Source: Himantopus leucocephalus
Taxonomy: Eukaryota; Chordata; Aves; Charadriiformes; Recurvirostridae
Length of the DNA stretch: 64,000 bases
Reading direction: 5' to 3'
Assembly: GCA_003993805.1 (NCBI GenBank)
Contig: RSEF01000031.1
Coordinates: forward strand, 24,279,452 to 24,343,451
Below, piece after piece: positions 24,101-39,100 of the stretch (positions within the stretch are counted from its first letter, which is position 1; each line of letters opens with the position of its first letter). The position numbers were made by a program, and so were the translations under genes. The notes under the pieces were generated by a model, which searched no databases, was not told where the DNA came from, and was given only the letters and a program-made list of their open reading frames with translations.

Positions 24101-27100
24101 CCTCGTCTCACATCTTGCAGCTTGGCTGTGGGCAACAGTAGGGTTTCTAGAGTTTTCTCAGGATTTCCTTGGTCAATTGCTTCATTAATGTGGCCAATTG
24201 CAATGATTCCTATGAAACAGAAAAGTTAAGGATGTAGTTATGAAAGAAATATGCAATTTATCCGGTATCAGCTACAAACAAAGCAGTAACATGAAGAACA
24301 GAAAAATCAAGTAGAAGAAAGCAGAGGCAGCAACAGCAGCTGATTTAAAATTATTTTTGCTCAAATATTCATGTGAGGCTATTAAGTTGTACAGTTTTCC
24401 TTTCTGCCACAGCTATTGATTCATCTGAATTTACCTCTTCATAAAAATCAAGTTTAACATTACCAAACCCACCCCCCCCCCCAAAAAACAGACTTTCCTA
24501 CTTTCAGGGCAGGAGTATCTACATGAGACTTACAGAAAGTCTGGGCATCACATCTAAATATATTTACCTACACATTGGTTCACAGTGCTGAAAGACTTGT
24601 TTTCAGGTGATTTCAGACCAGATTACTTGAAACCCTGATTTGGACAAATACATATATACTGACCTCCCAGCTACCGCATGACATAGCAACTTAACCTCAT
24701 TTCTTTAAATTTCACCTTAAATAACCAATCTGATAACGTTGACCTTATGCAAAATTACTTGATTGTTCAGACCAGTGGCACTCAGGACTTCAGTCGGCAA
24801 GTAGCATGGCTCAGTGTATCTGATAAAACTTCTAACTCATTTTCTTCAGACTGGTCTCAACACTTTAAAATCAAATTCCTCCTACCCCCAAACAGTGCTG
24901 AAACACACTGCTTGGGGTACTTTCTCCCTAGAAGGGCGCCAGCCAAGGGCTTCCCCATCACCTGTGAGGGATGACATCCCTGCTGGTGCTCTCTCTCACC
25001 AAGTCTCTCCCAGACCCACCACAGCCCAGCTGGCGGGGTCACGGATCTGTGCCCTCAAAAGGGTTTGGGAATGAGCAATTTTTCCGGGGTGTTACCAGAG
25101 AGGGATCACACAGACATATGGGCTTTTTTAGGGAAACAGAAGCCACCCTTCATCCTCTTCTTTCTTCCCCGAATAACCATCCCCAGGCAGAGATCAGTAT
25201 CACTGAAACCAAGTGCAGCTATTTCAGTACTAGAGACTGTCTCTCCTAATGTAAGACCACCTCTCAAGGCCTGTTTCCACTCCTAGTGACTGCAGAGATT
25301 CAGACAAGAGCTGCTCAGCATCCCACACTGCCTGAGGGCAAACATTGTGAGCGAGCCATGAGAGTCCGCGGCAGCCATTTGACTAGATTTAGGAAGCAAC
25401 AATCCAGTCAGTTTTAGTATTTCTGTAATATAAAGCTTCTCTTACCAGTGTGAAACAGTAGCATGCACAACACTGACGGCAGTGCAGGGATGGTGTACGC
25501 ACCATGCATCAGTGCCACCCTGGCAACAGCCTGCGCCTTACGAAGGCTCTCAAACTATACTCCAGACTGCTTCCCAGATGGCAAGCAGTCTGAAAGCTAC
25601 CCTCTCCTTTCCTTGTTCCAGCAAATCTGGCATCACTTGATAGCCTCAAATTTTAGTAAAAAAAGAACCCCACACATACTTCTATATCTAGTGGATAAAT
25701 TTGGTCCTTTAGCATTTTTGAAGCCGAAATGACCAGCTATCACATTTAATATAACACCACCCTTTTAGGGCAATCCATTTATGTTAGAAATATTGGGTAT
25801 AAGAAGCTATTCTCAGATAAGAAATCAAGTTACCAAAAAGGAGATCAGGACAGATAATTGCACTGCATAATTTCTTACCAACTCCCTTGTGAAAAACAAG
25901 GACTTTGAAGTCATTCAACATTAAAACAACCCCTCTTTTCCACAGGGCACTTTCTGCTGTTTCTTCCCCTATGCCCCAATATGCTCTTTACTTACAGTTT
26001 CTGCAAAATCTCCAAAGCGAGACCATCCATAGAAAGATACTGCCAAGTGGGCAGGACGATGGCATTTGTAGCACTGCAGAAGTCAGGCACCCTAAGGTAT
26101 CTTTCAGCCAGTCAAAACAATGAGGAATACTTCAAGGACATTTAAAGACCCAAAGGTATTCAAAATTATTTAACGCTCTTCTCTCTTCAAGAGTGTCTAT
26201 ACAAGGCCATTCAGCACAGAAATTTATGTACTAAGGACTAGACTACCATCTCTGTGGGCGATGTAGAGGAAGAGTTACTTACTTTCATTTTCTTCTTGAA
26301 TTTGCATATTAACCATGTCAATGCAGTTCTGGATATCATTCCAGCTTAAATAATCTTGGCCTTGAGATGAAGCCTCTGACTTAATAGACAATAGTGTATC
26401 AGCATAACTATAAGAAGATATAAAATACATAAGTGTATTCCATATACAAGATAATCTGCCATAAATAATTAGTCAAATGTTTCATCCATCATTTAGTGCC
26501 TACTATTTTTTTCAATGAATGAACTTCAAACAAACTCATCTCTTGCCAGAAATTATACAGACATGCAAGCTGCCTTGCTGTTTCTACGCATGCGTTTCAG
26601 GATCTGAAAAAATGGCGCTGTATACTTATTTAGAGCGCTTTTCTTGGCAACACAGGATGACGGCAATCCATACTCTGGACATACGCTTTGCTGTATGGCA
26701 CTACAGATAAATTTGGGAGAAATTATGGTGACCTTCTTGCTACACTAAGTCAAAGACCAGAATTTCTGCCCTAGCATCAGGTAGCAGCACTTCCTGCTAT
26801 GTCCATGCAGAGGATGATGGGCCACGGGCAGATGATGCCCCTCTTCCCACAGCTCAAGGTCCTCCAAGCACAGGCTCTTTAGCCTGTGTCTACTCTTCTA
26901 AGAAGGATCAAGATAAGCTGGAAACTTTCACAGTAGTGTAAACTTGTAATAGAAAAGTTAAATAATTTCCATATTCCTGAATCAAGCATACAACTGCCAC
27001 AATATGGCAGATGAAATACCTGTCTTCTATTTCCAGCAGAAGCATGAGAAATGAATGGCTGCCAGAAAAAAAATACAGGAGAGAATCATAATTTCCTGCT

Positions 27101-30100
27101 CTGATTTGCCCTTCCAGCATTCAGCAGCCTGCATTTAAGGGCTTCCTGAGCTGGAGGCTACGTATCACTTTAATAGTTGCAAACAATGTTGTGCTCCATT
27201 ATTTATCCATTAATTTATCTACTTTAATTTGAAATCTTATATTCTTGAGGACTGAATCCCACTACTTAAGTATTTTGTGTGATGGCAGTTCCTGATGTAA
27301 ATTTTGAACTTGATATGTGATAGTACCCAATCTTTTCTCACTCCAATTCTCATAGGAAAATAAAAACTAAAGTTATAAGAAAAGCTAGCAACATCCTTCC
27401 CCACACCCTACGCACTTTTTCAGACCTATGTCATATTTCCCCTAAATTCTGTCTTCTAAGAATCTCACTCCTAACAAGTTCATCTTTTCTGGTAGAAAGC
27501 CATTGAACACCATCTCTTCAGTGAACTTTTTCTAGCTCTACTGTATTCCTTCTGGTATTGTGCAATCAAAGGTTCCTGCAATATTCAACATATAGTTGGC
27601 AGCACAGGTTTACATAATGGCATAATAAAATTTTATTATTTTATTCTCTACTCCAACTAATTCCTAGTGTTTTATTTGTATTGACTGGCAGTTTAATTTA
27701 GGGATAAGGTCACAGTAACACCAGCCAAAAATGCTGCACTTGGACACTGAAAGCCCATTTCTGTATATTTGTAACATCACTTCTCTTGGCCACAAGCACC
27801 ACCTCACATTATCAGGGGCCAAGTGGCAGATTAATTTTGCTCCACCTTATGGCATTCTGCTCCCTCTAACCAAGACATTGGCCTCTTTTTCCTGTCCTGA
27901 CTGCCCTCCTTCCAGCTTTGAGACACCTGGCAAGGGCTGCTCTCGGATTCATGTCCCCTGGCAGCCTGGCGAAGACCTTCAGCTCCTGCTGTCCCCTTTG
28001 CCTAGTAATGCCTTCCAGCAGCACATGGAGGTTTCCACCACCCATGTCCAAGAGGCAGAACCTGCCCGTGGCCCCATGCTCTCCCCCACTTCCTGGTGGG
28101 GTCAGGCCTCACACAAATCGTAGTGTTGCCTGATATTTTTTGCAGGTACATGGAAGAGTGCAGAGGTCACAGCCATGTGCTGCTACAAGTCAGGCATGTG
28201 GCAATGCAAGCAGCTGGCAGCTGAGCGAAGGCTATCATTTAGTGTTGAACATGCACGTGTGCCACAGCATTGTACTCAGCTTTTTAGCAAGAAGGACTGT
28301 GCTACATTTTTTAGACCTTTGCAATTCTCAAGCTAAAAAGGGGTCAGCCGTTGTTTAAGGGACCTCCTAAACCTTAAGGCATTAAACACTACCTCATTCC
28401 AAAGATCATCTTTCAGTATTGCCTAGAGGTTACTGATTAACTGTTTCCAGCTACAGTTGGTTCATGTTTTAGTGTCTGCAAAAATTCTTGTCAGATCTTA
28501 ATGTTTGCTTTCCGAGGATATTTTCCCTGCACCTCACATATCCGCTGCCCTCAAACATCTGAGGTTGTGTGATTGCTTATACTTAGTATACACAACTAGA
28601 TCAGCAGTTGTCACATTATCCCTTACTAACTTGTAACACAGATGTTTATCTTGCAGCTCTTTCAGCTTCAGAGCAACAACACAGGACAGCCCACCTAGTA
28701 AAATGCCTACTTATTCTTTTGCAGAAGTTGCCATGTCTCATCCAGACAAGACAAAATGAATCTTTACCGTTTAAAGTTTTCCTCTTCCAGATTACTGAAG
28801 CCAATGCATGGGTTACTGAGATGATTCTTTATCATTAGGATGTCCTTATTTTCCAAGGCCTGGTTTAGCAACACAACAGCTGACAACATTTCTACTGCAA
28901 TTGACAGTTCCTCATGTGCCAGGTAGTTCTGTAGGACAATAACGTACCGCAGTCAGGAAGCTAAATAAGCAGTGTAACGAATTTCAGTTACACAGTCTAG
29001 ACACCATCAAGGAGATAGACTTGATTTAAAAAGCCTGGAAAATTTCCTAGTCACAGGCATGTCAGATCAACACAACACTGGTGGTAGAGTTTACTGGGTC
29101 TGCTACATATCCCTTCAGCCTTTCCTTCTTTTGGCCCACAATCCCATTTATTCTGGTTTTACCCTCATAGCAGGGGATTACTTTTCTATACAATATATAG
29201 AACAGAGTTAGTCCTCATTAAGAGCATGCAACAATTAAAAAATGTAAGTCAATTTGTTGCGACACAAGAGCTCAGCCAGAGCAAAGTGTGTCAAGAAACA
29301 AGTTCTGTGATTCAATATTGCCTATTCAACCAAAACCATTCATGCAATACGTAACACCATGGCAAGAGAATTAAGTCTGATTTTACACAACAACATGCTA
29401 TGTTTGTGCTCTTTCATGGTTCGACTACATAACATCAGCGAGCAGGTTGTAAGCTTTTCACTCTTACCACAGCATTCTGTTGTTGGAGGTTGAACAGCTC
29501 AGTCTGATAGACAGCAGCAGCAAATGAGTGAACAACAGGCAGCTGCGCCTCCGGTTTCATCAGTGCAACCAGTGTTTTACTAGGATCACAGTTACGAATG
29601 GCAGTATTGATATTGTCAACTGCTATAAGTTCTAGAGAACAGCGGGGAAAGAAAATCCTATTAATTTTCATATGCCGAATTTTCATTCTCTTTATGCCAC
29701 GTAGATGACAATCAGGTTATTCCAAAAAATACCATTTGCTGTCACTAGAGATAAAAAAATATTTGTGTGAGATTGTTCAAGACAACTGCTGAATGTTACA
29801 CTACCAGTGTCTATTCAGAGGTATGCAGCAAATAATTTTCTGGACTTTTAGATATTAGAGACTGCTTATTGTACCTTTAACCCAAAACAAGGAGCTAACC
29901 TCATCCTAAAACAGCAGAAGACCTAACATCCCTCCTGGGTTTGCTTGCGGCAGGTACTGCTGGGTATGACAGCTCCAGTGCTTCAGTCTTGCTTCAGCCC
30001 AAACACACTTTTCCTTCTGCGCCATATTTCCTCCCTCACCTCCTCCTTTTGGTAGGACCTAACTCAGCTAGCTAGAACAAGCCTGTCCTGCAACACCAAC

Positions 30101-33100
30101 GACATTTTTATTGTCCATTTCAGGAGGACTGGTAGAAATTAGCCCAATGTGTTCGGGGTTGGGATTTTCAGTAGCTGAACTGATGGAAAACCACATGCTA
30201 CAACTTCTAAGACTTCCTCTGCATGCTGCTACCGGTTCATTTTTCTAACCATGTGGAAGATCAGTCCTCACAAGCACTGTCATCTAGAAATTACCTACAG
30301 CTCAAATTTCAAATTAAACAGACCACCATTGATGAGTATGGGCGTAACTCTTTTCAGTACCCGAACAACTCGCCTGTTTTGCCTTTTGCTGAACTGACTT
30401 CAGCAGAGGTTTGAACCCCAGCAGAAAAATGCTGAAAAACACTTCCCACTTGGGCAGCTGCAGAAACCTTACAACACCCCTTAGCTTAGTCACAGACACT
30501 GTAATTGCACACCTGCAGGAGCCAACTCTGAAGAAACCCTGGCCAGGACACACCCAGGAACATGTTGTATAAGGGATCTCTCTGGTCTTGTGCAATGGGA
30601 AACAACCTTGAAGGTTAGAGCGCGTGCGGCAGCGTAAAGAATGACAATTAGGTAAATGTAATTTCCATCAGCAAAATAACCCCTATCTCCTCCACCTTAT
30701 CTTATGGCTTTTCTGTGGACTATTATCCAGAGAATGTTTTTAGACACCACTCAAGTCTGTACAAGACTGCTTGTACAGCAGACACCATCCACAGTTCATG
30801 TATGCAGAAACACTCAGATCTTATTATACAACACAAAGACTTTGAAAACCTTTCTAAGTAACCAGGCCCACCTAAACAACCCCCTTGCCTCTCATTTTGG
30901 TTGGTCTGAAGCGTGGTCATATGGGCCATGTTGTTCTTGAAGGCTCTCTCTATTAGCTGTTCCTGAGGTTAGACAAAGGAAAGGCTTTCAAAGCTATGGC
31001 GTGCATGCTTTTTTAGAGAAAAGAGCAAAGAGGAGAAGAGTCAGAGCCCACAAATAGACTAGACTAGCTCTGTAGTCAATAACCAAGCTACCGATTTCTA
31101 ATTTGGGAACTGAACATGCAACTTGCAAAACACACATTCCATTGTTCACATTCCAATAACAAAACCCACTATTTCTTCCTTTTCAAACCAAACATAAGAA
31201 ATAAGTTGCTCTCCAGATCGCTGTTACTGCTTTTCATAGATCACATTTTTCCTCCTCATTTCCTTTACCAAGGAACGACTCTCTTAGCAAAAGCACTGCT
31301 CACCATGCCTAACCAAACTAAAATAGGTTAACACTTGAGGTAGCAAGTCAAACTTATCTTCCAGCTTAAGTTCACCTTTAAGTCATGTTACAAAAGTAGT
31401 CAGCCTGGATTCAAAGCACTGGAAATAATACCAGAGACAAAACAGCCACTAAGCCATGCCCAGATGTAGCATGAAATGACAGCAGTTTAACAAAAGCTGA
31501 AGTTCCTAGCAAAGAAGTTTCCAGTCAAAAGCAGCAATACATGCACTGCGAATTTAGATCCCCCTTAACTATATTTTTTTACAAATTTGATGTGGTTTGT
31601 GACTTTCTTAGCAGGCTAAGAACAGGTTAGATTTAGATACGTGTGTCTGAGAGTAATGTTCCTCTGTGATGGGATTGAAAAATATTCTTCTATGTGATCA
31701 TTCTATTTTAATTCTACAAGGATCGTCAATGCTCCCAAGTGAGGATTAATACTCCACTGAAATATTTGTTCAAGCCATCAAGCCATGCATTGTCTTCAGT
31801 TTTAGCCAATGTGTTTACCAGTGGCTGAAGTTATTCAGAGAAAAAATATACATCAGAAAAGAACATATCCAATGCAGCACAGATTGGTGACTTGGCAATT
31901 GTGACACTGAGAACAGTTACAAAAATAAAATGCAATGCATATGGTTTCAGTTTGAGAAACCTTGTGTACATGCAAGAAATGGTGGATTCAATTCATCAGC
32001 TTAACATAATTAAACGGTGATGGCAAAAAATGAGTATGAAAACCATTACTCACTAAGCTTGTGAGCCTCAGCTTCCGCATTGGCAACACTAACTTCTTTC
32101 TGTATTTCACTTTTGTCGAGCATATTTGGAACCCCTGCTGTCTAACAGATCAGAAAAAAAAGATTTAATTATGCTTTTAAGTTTGGTGGGAAATAAGGGA
32201 TAAAACCCCCTCATGGGACACTAGGATTTGATTGTATTATCTATCCCCTGTGCATCAAATACAATGTCACAGTAAACATAGCATTAATCTTTCCCTGTGA
32301 TTTTCATCGTATTCAAAATGATGGATTTTCTCCTTAAAACCCAACTGACTCTTTCATTTGTTGTTAATGATTCAATATTACCTTTTGTTGTACTCAAGTT
32401 ATAACTCATCTTTAAAGCAAACATAGTATTGGGGGCTGCGTGCTATATCTCAAATTTTCTTCTTATATCTTAGTTAGTAGCTACTTACAAGAGCATCATG
32501 CTCTTTAGAGCAAATGCAACTACTTTGGTGTCAATTAGTATATAAATTATTCTAAGACTTTTATAAAACTGTTTCATAAGTGATGCTGAAAGCAGAGTAA
32601 AGGCAACTTCTCTCTGGATTAAATTCAGCTAAAAAAAATGCAAACTGATGCGTAGTACTTGTTCCATTCAATTACCTGCATTTTCTGTTCTTTAGAATCA
32701 CACAATTGCAATAGGTACCATGAGGAATTTTGCGGCAGAACTTCAAGTAGGCTCAGAGCAGGACGGTTCAAACCTGCCATCAGTGCCACTTCATCTTGCC
32801 GGTCAATAGCCTCATTCACTTGGACTAAAGCTATATGAACTGAAATGAAAACAATGCTTATAAACAGCAAATACGCTTTTGGGGGGGAGGGGGGTGAAAG
32901 CCCATTGCTGCCGGCATCTCACTTTTTGTGAAAGCCATCTAGGGTGGCAATCTTTATCCAGCAGAAGATTATCTATTTCAAGACCAAATCCTACAAAGGG
33001 AGTGTGTATGGCTGTCTGTAAGCCCATGTGGGAATATTGTTCAATCACAGCTAACTGGAAGTTTATGAATGAATTTCAGCTCTATATAGAAGAGGGGGTC

Positions 33101-36100
33101 AAAATTTACAGTATTCTGCACACAAAAGGAACTCAAACATAAGGAAACAGAGCAGGCAATAAATGATTTGATTCTGAACTGAGGAATCCTTATAGCAAAA
33201 AACACAAAAACACAGACATTAGCCCCGCAAAAGATTAGTAGAGAAGGAGCAGCAAGAAAAAACTGTTGTAGACAAACATTAGCTACTTCTGCATATTTTA
33301 TAAGTTTCCACAGAAATGTTTGTTTTATTCATGTGGATTCAAGTTGTGTTCAGCTGGAATCTGGGAGATCACATGTTATGTGCACGCTTCTGTAAGGATC
33401 CAGAATGGCTTACTGTTTATCTTATTGATATTGCCTTGAATCTCAGCTTGTGTCAGCAGCTCCTCGTAGACATCTCTCTCTTCTTCAGAGATTGTGCCAT
33501 TCTAAGAAAACAAAATTGTTGCTAGTACACACAAAAACTTTGCAGAGAGAAAAGCTATTAGTGGGAGTCATTAAAACTGTGTCAGCTGAAATATTTGCTG
33601 GATGTATTTGTAAGGAATTTGTTGACCACATGAAATAAAGAAATTAGTACTTTGTAGTAACTAGCTGAGCAATATTTAAAGCATTTTCTGCTTCCTGTAA
33701 AATAGCCATGTAAATACAGTGTAGTATTTTTCAACTACAGAAAGCATTAGCTCTCATGTGAAAAACAAAGCAAATGATTTCACATGAAAGATCTGTGGCA
33801 GAGGTTATATTTAATGCTCAAAAAAGGTATTCTTTTTCAACTTTTTAAACAGAAAATTTGCTTTTTCTAAAGCAGTTTATAGAGGAAAGCCAATCTTTTT
33901 TTTTTAGTCTTTTGGTATTTTATCCTTTGGTCAAAGTTAAGCTATGTCATACTCATTGTAATCATTCTTATAAAATTGGCTGTCAGCTTGTTGCATTACC
34001 ATTATTTATCTCATTTAGCTTGAAAGCATTTTTTTTTCCTAATTGCATTAATTTTTAAAATTAATTTAAGTTAATCTTTAAAACAGTAATACTACCGCAT
34101 GAGAAGCAACATAAAGGAACATGTATACTAGGCGTGCTAAAAAAATACCACTACCTTAAGTCTTGCATTTGATTTTTTTCTTCTTTTAGCTTCAAAGAGT
34201 TCATTCTGATAGTCCTGTGCAAGTTCTTCATCCACATTTAGCAACATCGCATTTGGGTTCCTCAGAGTTGCAATGGTTTGCTCAGCTATTCCCTTCTCAA
34301 TAGCTTCGTTAATTGCTATTACTGCTGCATGCACTGAAATTAAAAGCACAATCCTAAATTTCAGGAAGCAAAACATATTCAAAACTGTCACTGTTTCTTC
34401 TGATTTGAAATGTGTTCAATATATGTTGAACAATTTACATATTCCCCTTCAAATATCCCACTCCTAATGTTTCCCCTAGACTGCAGCAACAAAAGCACTC
34501 AATGTTTGCTCAGAGGTGGCACATTGCTGTCTTTTCCACGTTCACCCTTCTCACAACCGGGGGTTACTATTTTACTAACAGAAAATAAAACATAAGACTT
34601 GAACAATAAAATGCAACTTATGTCATTCAGAAGGCAATTACATTGCAGGAATTGAAAGCATTTTGGTAGTTCTTTCTCTTAAAGCTGCTTTCATGTCCAT
34701 AAAGACATGAGACATATGAAAGTATTGTCTAAACTAACTATATCTGAAAGATGCAATACAATAATAAGGAAATTCAAACTCCATAAAACTTGTCCTCCAG
34801 AAAACATAGTTAAGACTCCCCAGGCAGGGTGCAGCCCTGCACACCACATAGAAGCCTTCCTGGCATGCACTGGCTCCTTTCCTGAGGATGTCCATGAGCA
34901 CATGGGGAACCAGAGACAGTGATAGCACAGTCTGTACTTCTGTCACCTGCAAAGCCACAGGACAGAAGGCCTCAAATGGGGGGTAAGAACACCAAAAGGG
35001 CTTTGAAGGGTTCCCAAAATGCTATTGCACAGGAAAAGGGGGAAAAGTGCCATAGGACTTACTAAGTGTTACACCTTTCCTTTGAGAAAACAAGAAAACT
35101 TCAACTAGTAAACAAATGCTTGACGCCAGGATTTTAAGAGTCAGAAATGCTCTTGTTTTTCCACATGGCAAATTTACATGAATGTACAAAATTGAAACCA
35201 CTTGCAGCTGTATTAAGTGTAGAGTAATGGCTAACACCCCTCCCAGGTGTCCCCTGCATGCATTTGGCCCTAAGATCAGACTAGATGAAGGACTTTCATA
35301 GAATCATAGAATAATAGAATCGTTAAGGTTGGAAGGGACCTTTCAGATCATCTAGTCCAACCATTAACCTAACCTGACAAAACCACATCTAAACCATATC
35401 CCCAAGTACCTTGTCTACCCTTTTTTTAAACTTTCATTAGAGCTACGGTTTATCTGGACCTTCATGCCACAAAGAGACCTCAGTCATTGTCTGGTGGCAC
35501 ATTCATCTGAAAGATTTTACAGACATTACTATATAAAATGTAATTCCTGATAGATGTTTATCTAGATCTTACCCCAGAGGAAGAACACAGCAGCTCCCCA
35601 TTTATCACCACAGCAGCTCGTCCAGGATTTGCTTTCATGTCACTAATGTTATGTGTAAGGAAAGATGGCATTTGTGTTTTGCCTCATTCTATCGGTATCT
35701 ACTTGCTATGTGGCCTTGCATGGTTTTGCTAAGCTGGAGGAAAGCACTCAGTAAAAAGCACTTTTTTAGATTAAGTTTAACTGAGGGTCTATGTATCTGT
35801 ATCTGTTTAGAGCCTTCAGTTTCAGTCTATGAAAGAAATGAAATGTACTTGTAAATGATTAGGAAATTTGAGTTTTTAAAAAAAACAAAGAGGTATACAA
35901 ATTTAGGAAAGTAGAACTGAAGAGCAGGCCGTTGGAAAATCAAAATGGGCAAATGAAGCATGAAGTGAAGCTATACATTCTCAGAGAGGGCAGTTACTGG
36001 AACAACTTCTCTAGCTGTTGGTGAGTTATCCATTGCTTAGCATTCAATCCATGCTAGAGAGTTGTTCTAAATTGATTTCACTCTAGCTCAGTTCAGCACA

Positions 36101-39100
36101 GCATCAGATGGGAAACAAAAGCAGCTGCCACGGTGAAGGAGAAGCAAGCAGAGAGACACACTGGGTTTTTTTGACGTTGAACCTTATAAACAGGGGAAGT
36201 TCAGATTGGACATTAGGAAAAGGTTCTTCATGGAGCAGGTAGTTGGTCACTGGAACAGGCTCCCCAGGGAAGTGGTCACAGCACCAAGCCTGTCAGAGTT
36301 CAGGGAGCGTCTGGATGACACTCTTAGTCATATGGTTTAGTTTTAGGACATCCTGCGAGGAGCAGGGAGTTGGAATCTATGATTCTTATGGGTCCCTTCC
36401 AACTCAATATATTCTGTGAACACCCAGATCAACTTCAATGGGCTAAGAGAAGACTGCCATCCTTAGACACACATATCACCCCTGCATCCTCATATAGCAA
36501 AACACATATGAAAGATGTAATCTCTTCCACAGTTGCGTAAGAGGCCTCACTGTTAAAAGATAGGTTCAAGGTTAGGAGAGATGTGAGCAGGTATTGGTGG
36601 ATGTTGTGATCCCATCTACCAATAGAAACAGTAAGAAGCCAGATTGGACTTGAAAGAGTAATCTGGAGGCATGGAATAAAAGAGAGGGTTACTTGCCAAA
36701 TAAGTTTGCTTTGAAAGCGCTTAAACTTACTCTTTGGACACTGATTCCTACTATTGCTGACAGCACAGCAGGAGTCATCAGCAGTTGTTTCACTTCATAT
36801 CTGCTTTTGCTTACTCCATTTCACAAGCAGAGTGGTAGACCCTTTCCTCTAGGAGGATCTCCACGTCTAACCTCACTAGTGTGTGAGGGTTCCCATAGCA
36901 GATGTTTCCTGTCCTGGGGCAGGGCATGTTATCTGTAGCACACTCCTTGCCCAAAGGGACCGAAACAGCATCAGGAAACCCTGCTTTTCTATGGAAGACT
37001 AAAAACACTTCAGAAGTTAAAGGAAAACCTACACACACTATAAACAGAGAAGGAAGTTGCAGCCCTTTTATCTTCAGGGAAGGAAGGAAGCTCCCTGGAA
37101 AAGTGCTTGGTAGTCACTAAATCTCTGAAAACTTGCTATAAAAGGAGGCAAACTACCCCCACTTCTAAAGGCAGTATTTTAAGAGCTAGCTTTGCAGAAG
37201 AGTGCACGTAATAAACTATAGCAAGCTCAAAAATATGCAACACCGACAATGCAAAACAACATGAGGAAGTGTGTTTTAAGTTAAGGTCTGGAAATTTCAG
37301 CACACTAAGTAACATCATGAATCAGCTTGTTTCAATTATGCTACTTTGCAAGGTTTAACAAAGTTGGAATGAAATTTAATTATAATGCAGCCTTTCTATT
37401 CCTCCCACCTCCCGGTGTACACTCTGCAATACTGTTACTGGTTTGTATCAATGACTGACTGTGCCATTGAACATACTCAAGCCAGCCCTTCTGATCTTCA
37501 GTTTGCCCTTCTGAAACAAGCTAGGATTTTGAACAAAATAACTAAACCTCAAGTGTAGATTTAAGTGGACACACTACATTTCATGTCATTTAAATTCAAG
37601 CATTTTGTTTGGGGNNNNNNNNNNNNNNNNNNNNNNNNNNNNNNNNNNNNNNNNNNNNNNNNNNNNNNNNNNNNNNNNNNNNNNNNNNNNNNNNNNNNNN
37701 NNNNNNNNNNNNNNTTTACTATTAGCAAATTACAGAATAAGATTTCAAAGCAAGTGTTTGTAGCTGTCACGTTTATTTCAGAGCACCCAGAATCAGCATT
37801 TCATCTTCCATGCTACCACAGCTACTCCTCTGCCCTGTCACGACCTGGATGGACACAACAACACATCTCATATAGGTCGACACTCTTTTGACTGCTGCAG
37901 CCCCTCAATATCATTGCTGTTGCCATTCTCAGCTTTCAAAGCAGTCTTAAATGCAAGTTGCTATAGCAGGAAAAAACCCACATGACTATAGCAATGAAAC
38001 AGTTGCTCTGTTACCCTGGTCTGCCTGCCAGACTTTCCTTGTGGGCTTTTAAAGAGGTTTTGCTCTAAATTTGAGACAGGGACACAGTCCTGGCTAAAGC
38101 GCTGGGTGCCATACAAACAGTGCGATCAGCAGCATCGTGGGGTTTTGCCGGCTTTTTGGGGGATCACCACAATAAAAAGACAGAGGAAGAAAAAGCGGTA
38201 TGAACATTATTTTTGCCGTTCAGGACTTCCAGGAGGGTATTGAGCCATGTGCTTTACTTCCTACAGCCCTTTGTTTAGATAAAGTTATTAACCACCAGGT
38301 GGTGCTGAAAATGTACTTCGGGCTTTGCAGGGAACACAAAGACACTTCTACTCTGAGTATAATTTCACTTGAAACAGCTTGCTTAATGCTTTTATAGTGT
38401 AACTTGAAACTCAAGGAACCCACATAAAATCAAAAGCAGGGAGTCTCGGGGTTAAGAAAGCTGGCTATGAGGCATCAGGAGCAGGGCAGAAACAAAGGGG
38501 AAAGGGCAGTTCCCAGGTGAAGTTCCCTTTGCATCGCCTGTGCAGAACTGCAGTTCATATCAAGCAGAGGTTCCTAGGTTGTTTGTTTGTTTTTTTTTTT
38601 TTTTTTNTGCTTGTTATTCTGCTGCTTCCTAGGAAAAGTTTTGAAGCTGTCCAGCTTCAGAGGGATGGTTTGTCCAGGGAGTAGCAGTGATCTGCTTGCA
38701 AAGGTCATGTGAACACTAAGTTTTTCAGGGAAAATAAAAGTCTCATAAGCACCGCTATTTATGAACAGGAATCATTGTTAACATCTTAATTTAAATGGAG
38801 CAGTTCTTAACCTTATTTAGTCCAGAAAGAAATCCAAATCGGCTTTCACAAGAAAAATAGTGCAAGAAATGAGACCTATGTCTTTGTATTTTTCAAGTCA
38901 GGCTTTAAGGACTGGTGTTTCAAGAGGAGAAAAGCAAGAGAGTAATCATATTCAAGAGGGGTCTAGAAATTGCTTGCTAAGTCACTCCTTTCTGGCCAGA
39001 GCAGTGGTGTATTTGACAGTGCAAGTTGTTCCACATAGTGTAAGTGCAATGGTCTTCATTTCAAGACTTGAACCAGGACATATCCTAAGAATATATTTAA

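Larger units (their letters stand above)
24210..29467. other. IQGAP2 introns 24210-26282, 26408-28767 and 28929-29467
   Basis: No transposon, RNA gene or extra exon recognised apart from the C homopolymer. A pyrimidine- and CCTG-rich patch at about 27,880-28,100 gives overlapping open frames but no known domain. Confidence 0.65.
29632..34154. other. IQGAP2 introns 29632-32053, 32142-32675, 32840-33413 and 33502-34154
   Basis: AT-rich intronic sequence. I saw no repeats beyond short homopolymers (for example G-rich at 32,881-32,892) and no other exon. Confidence 0.65.
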
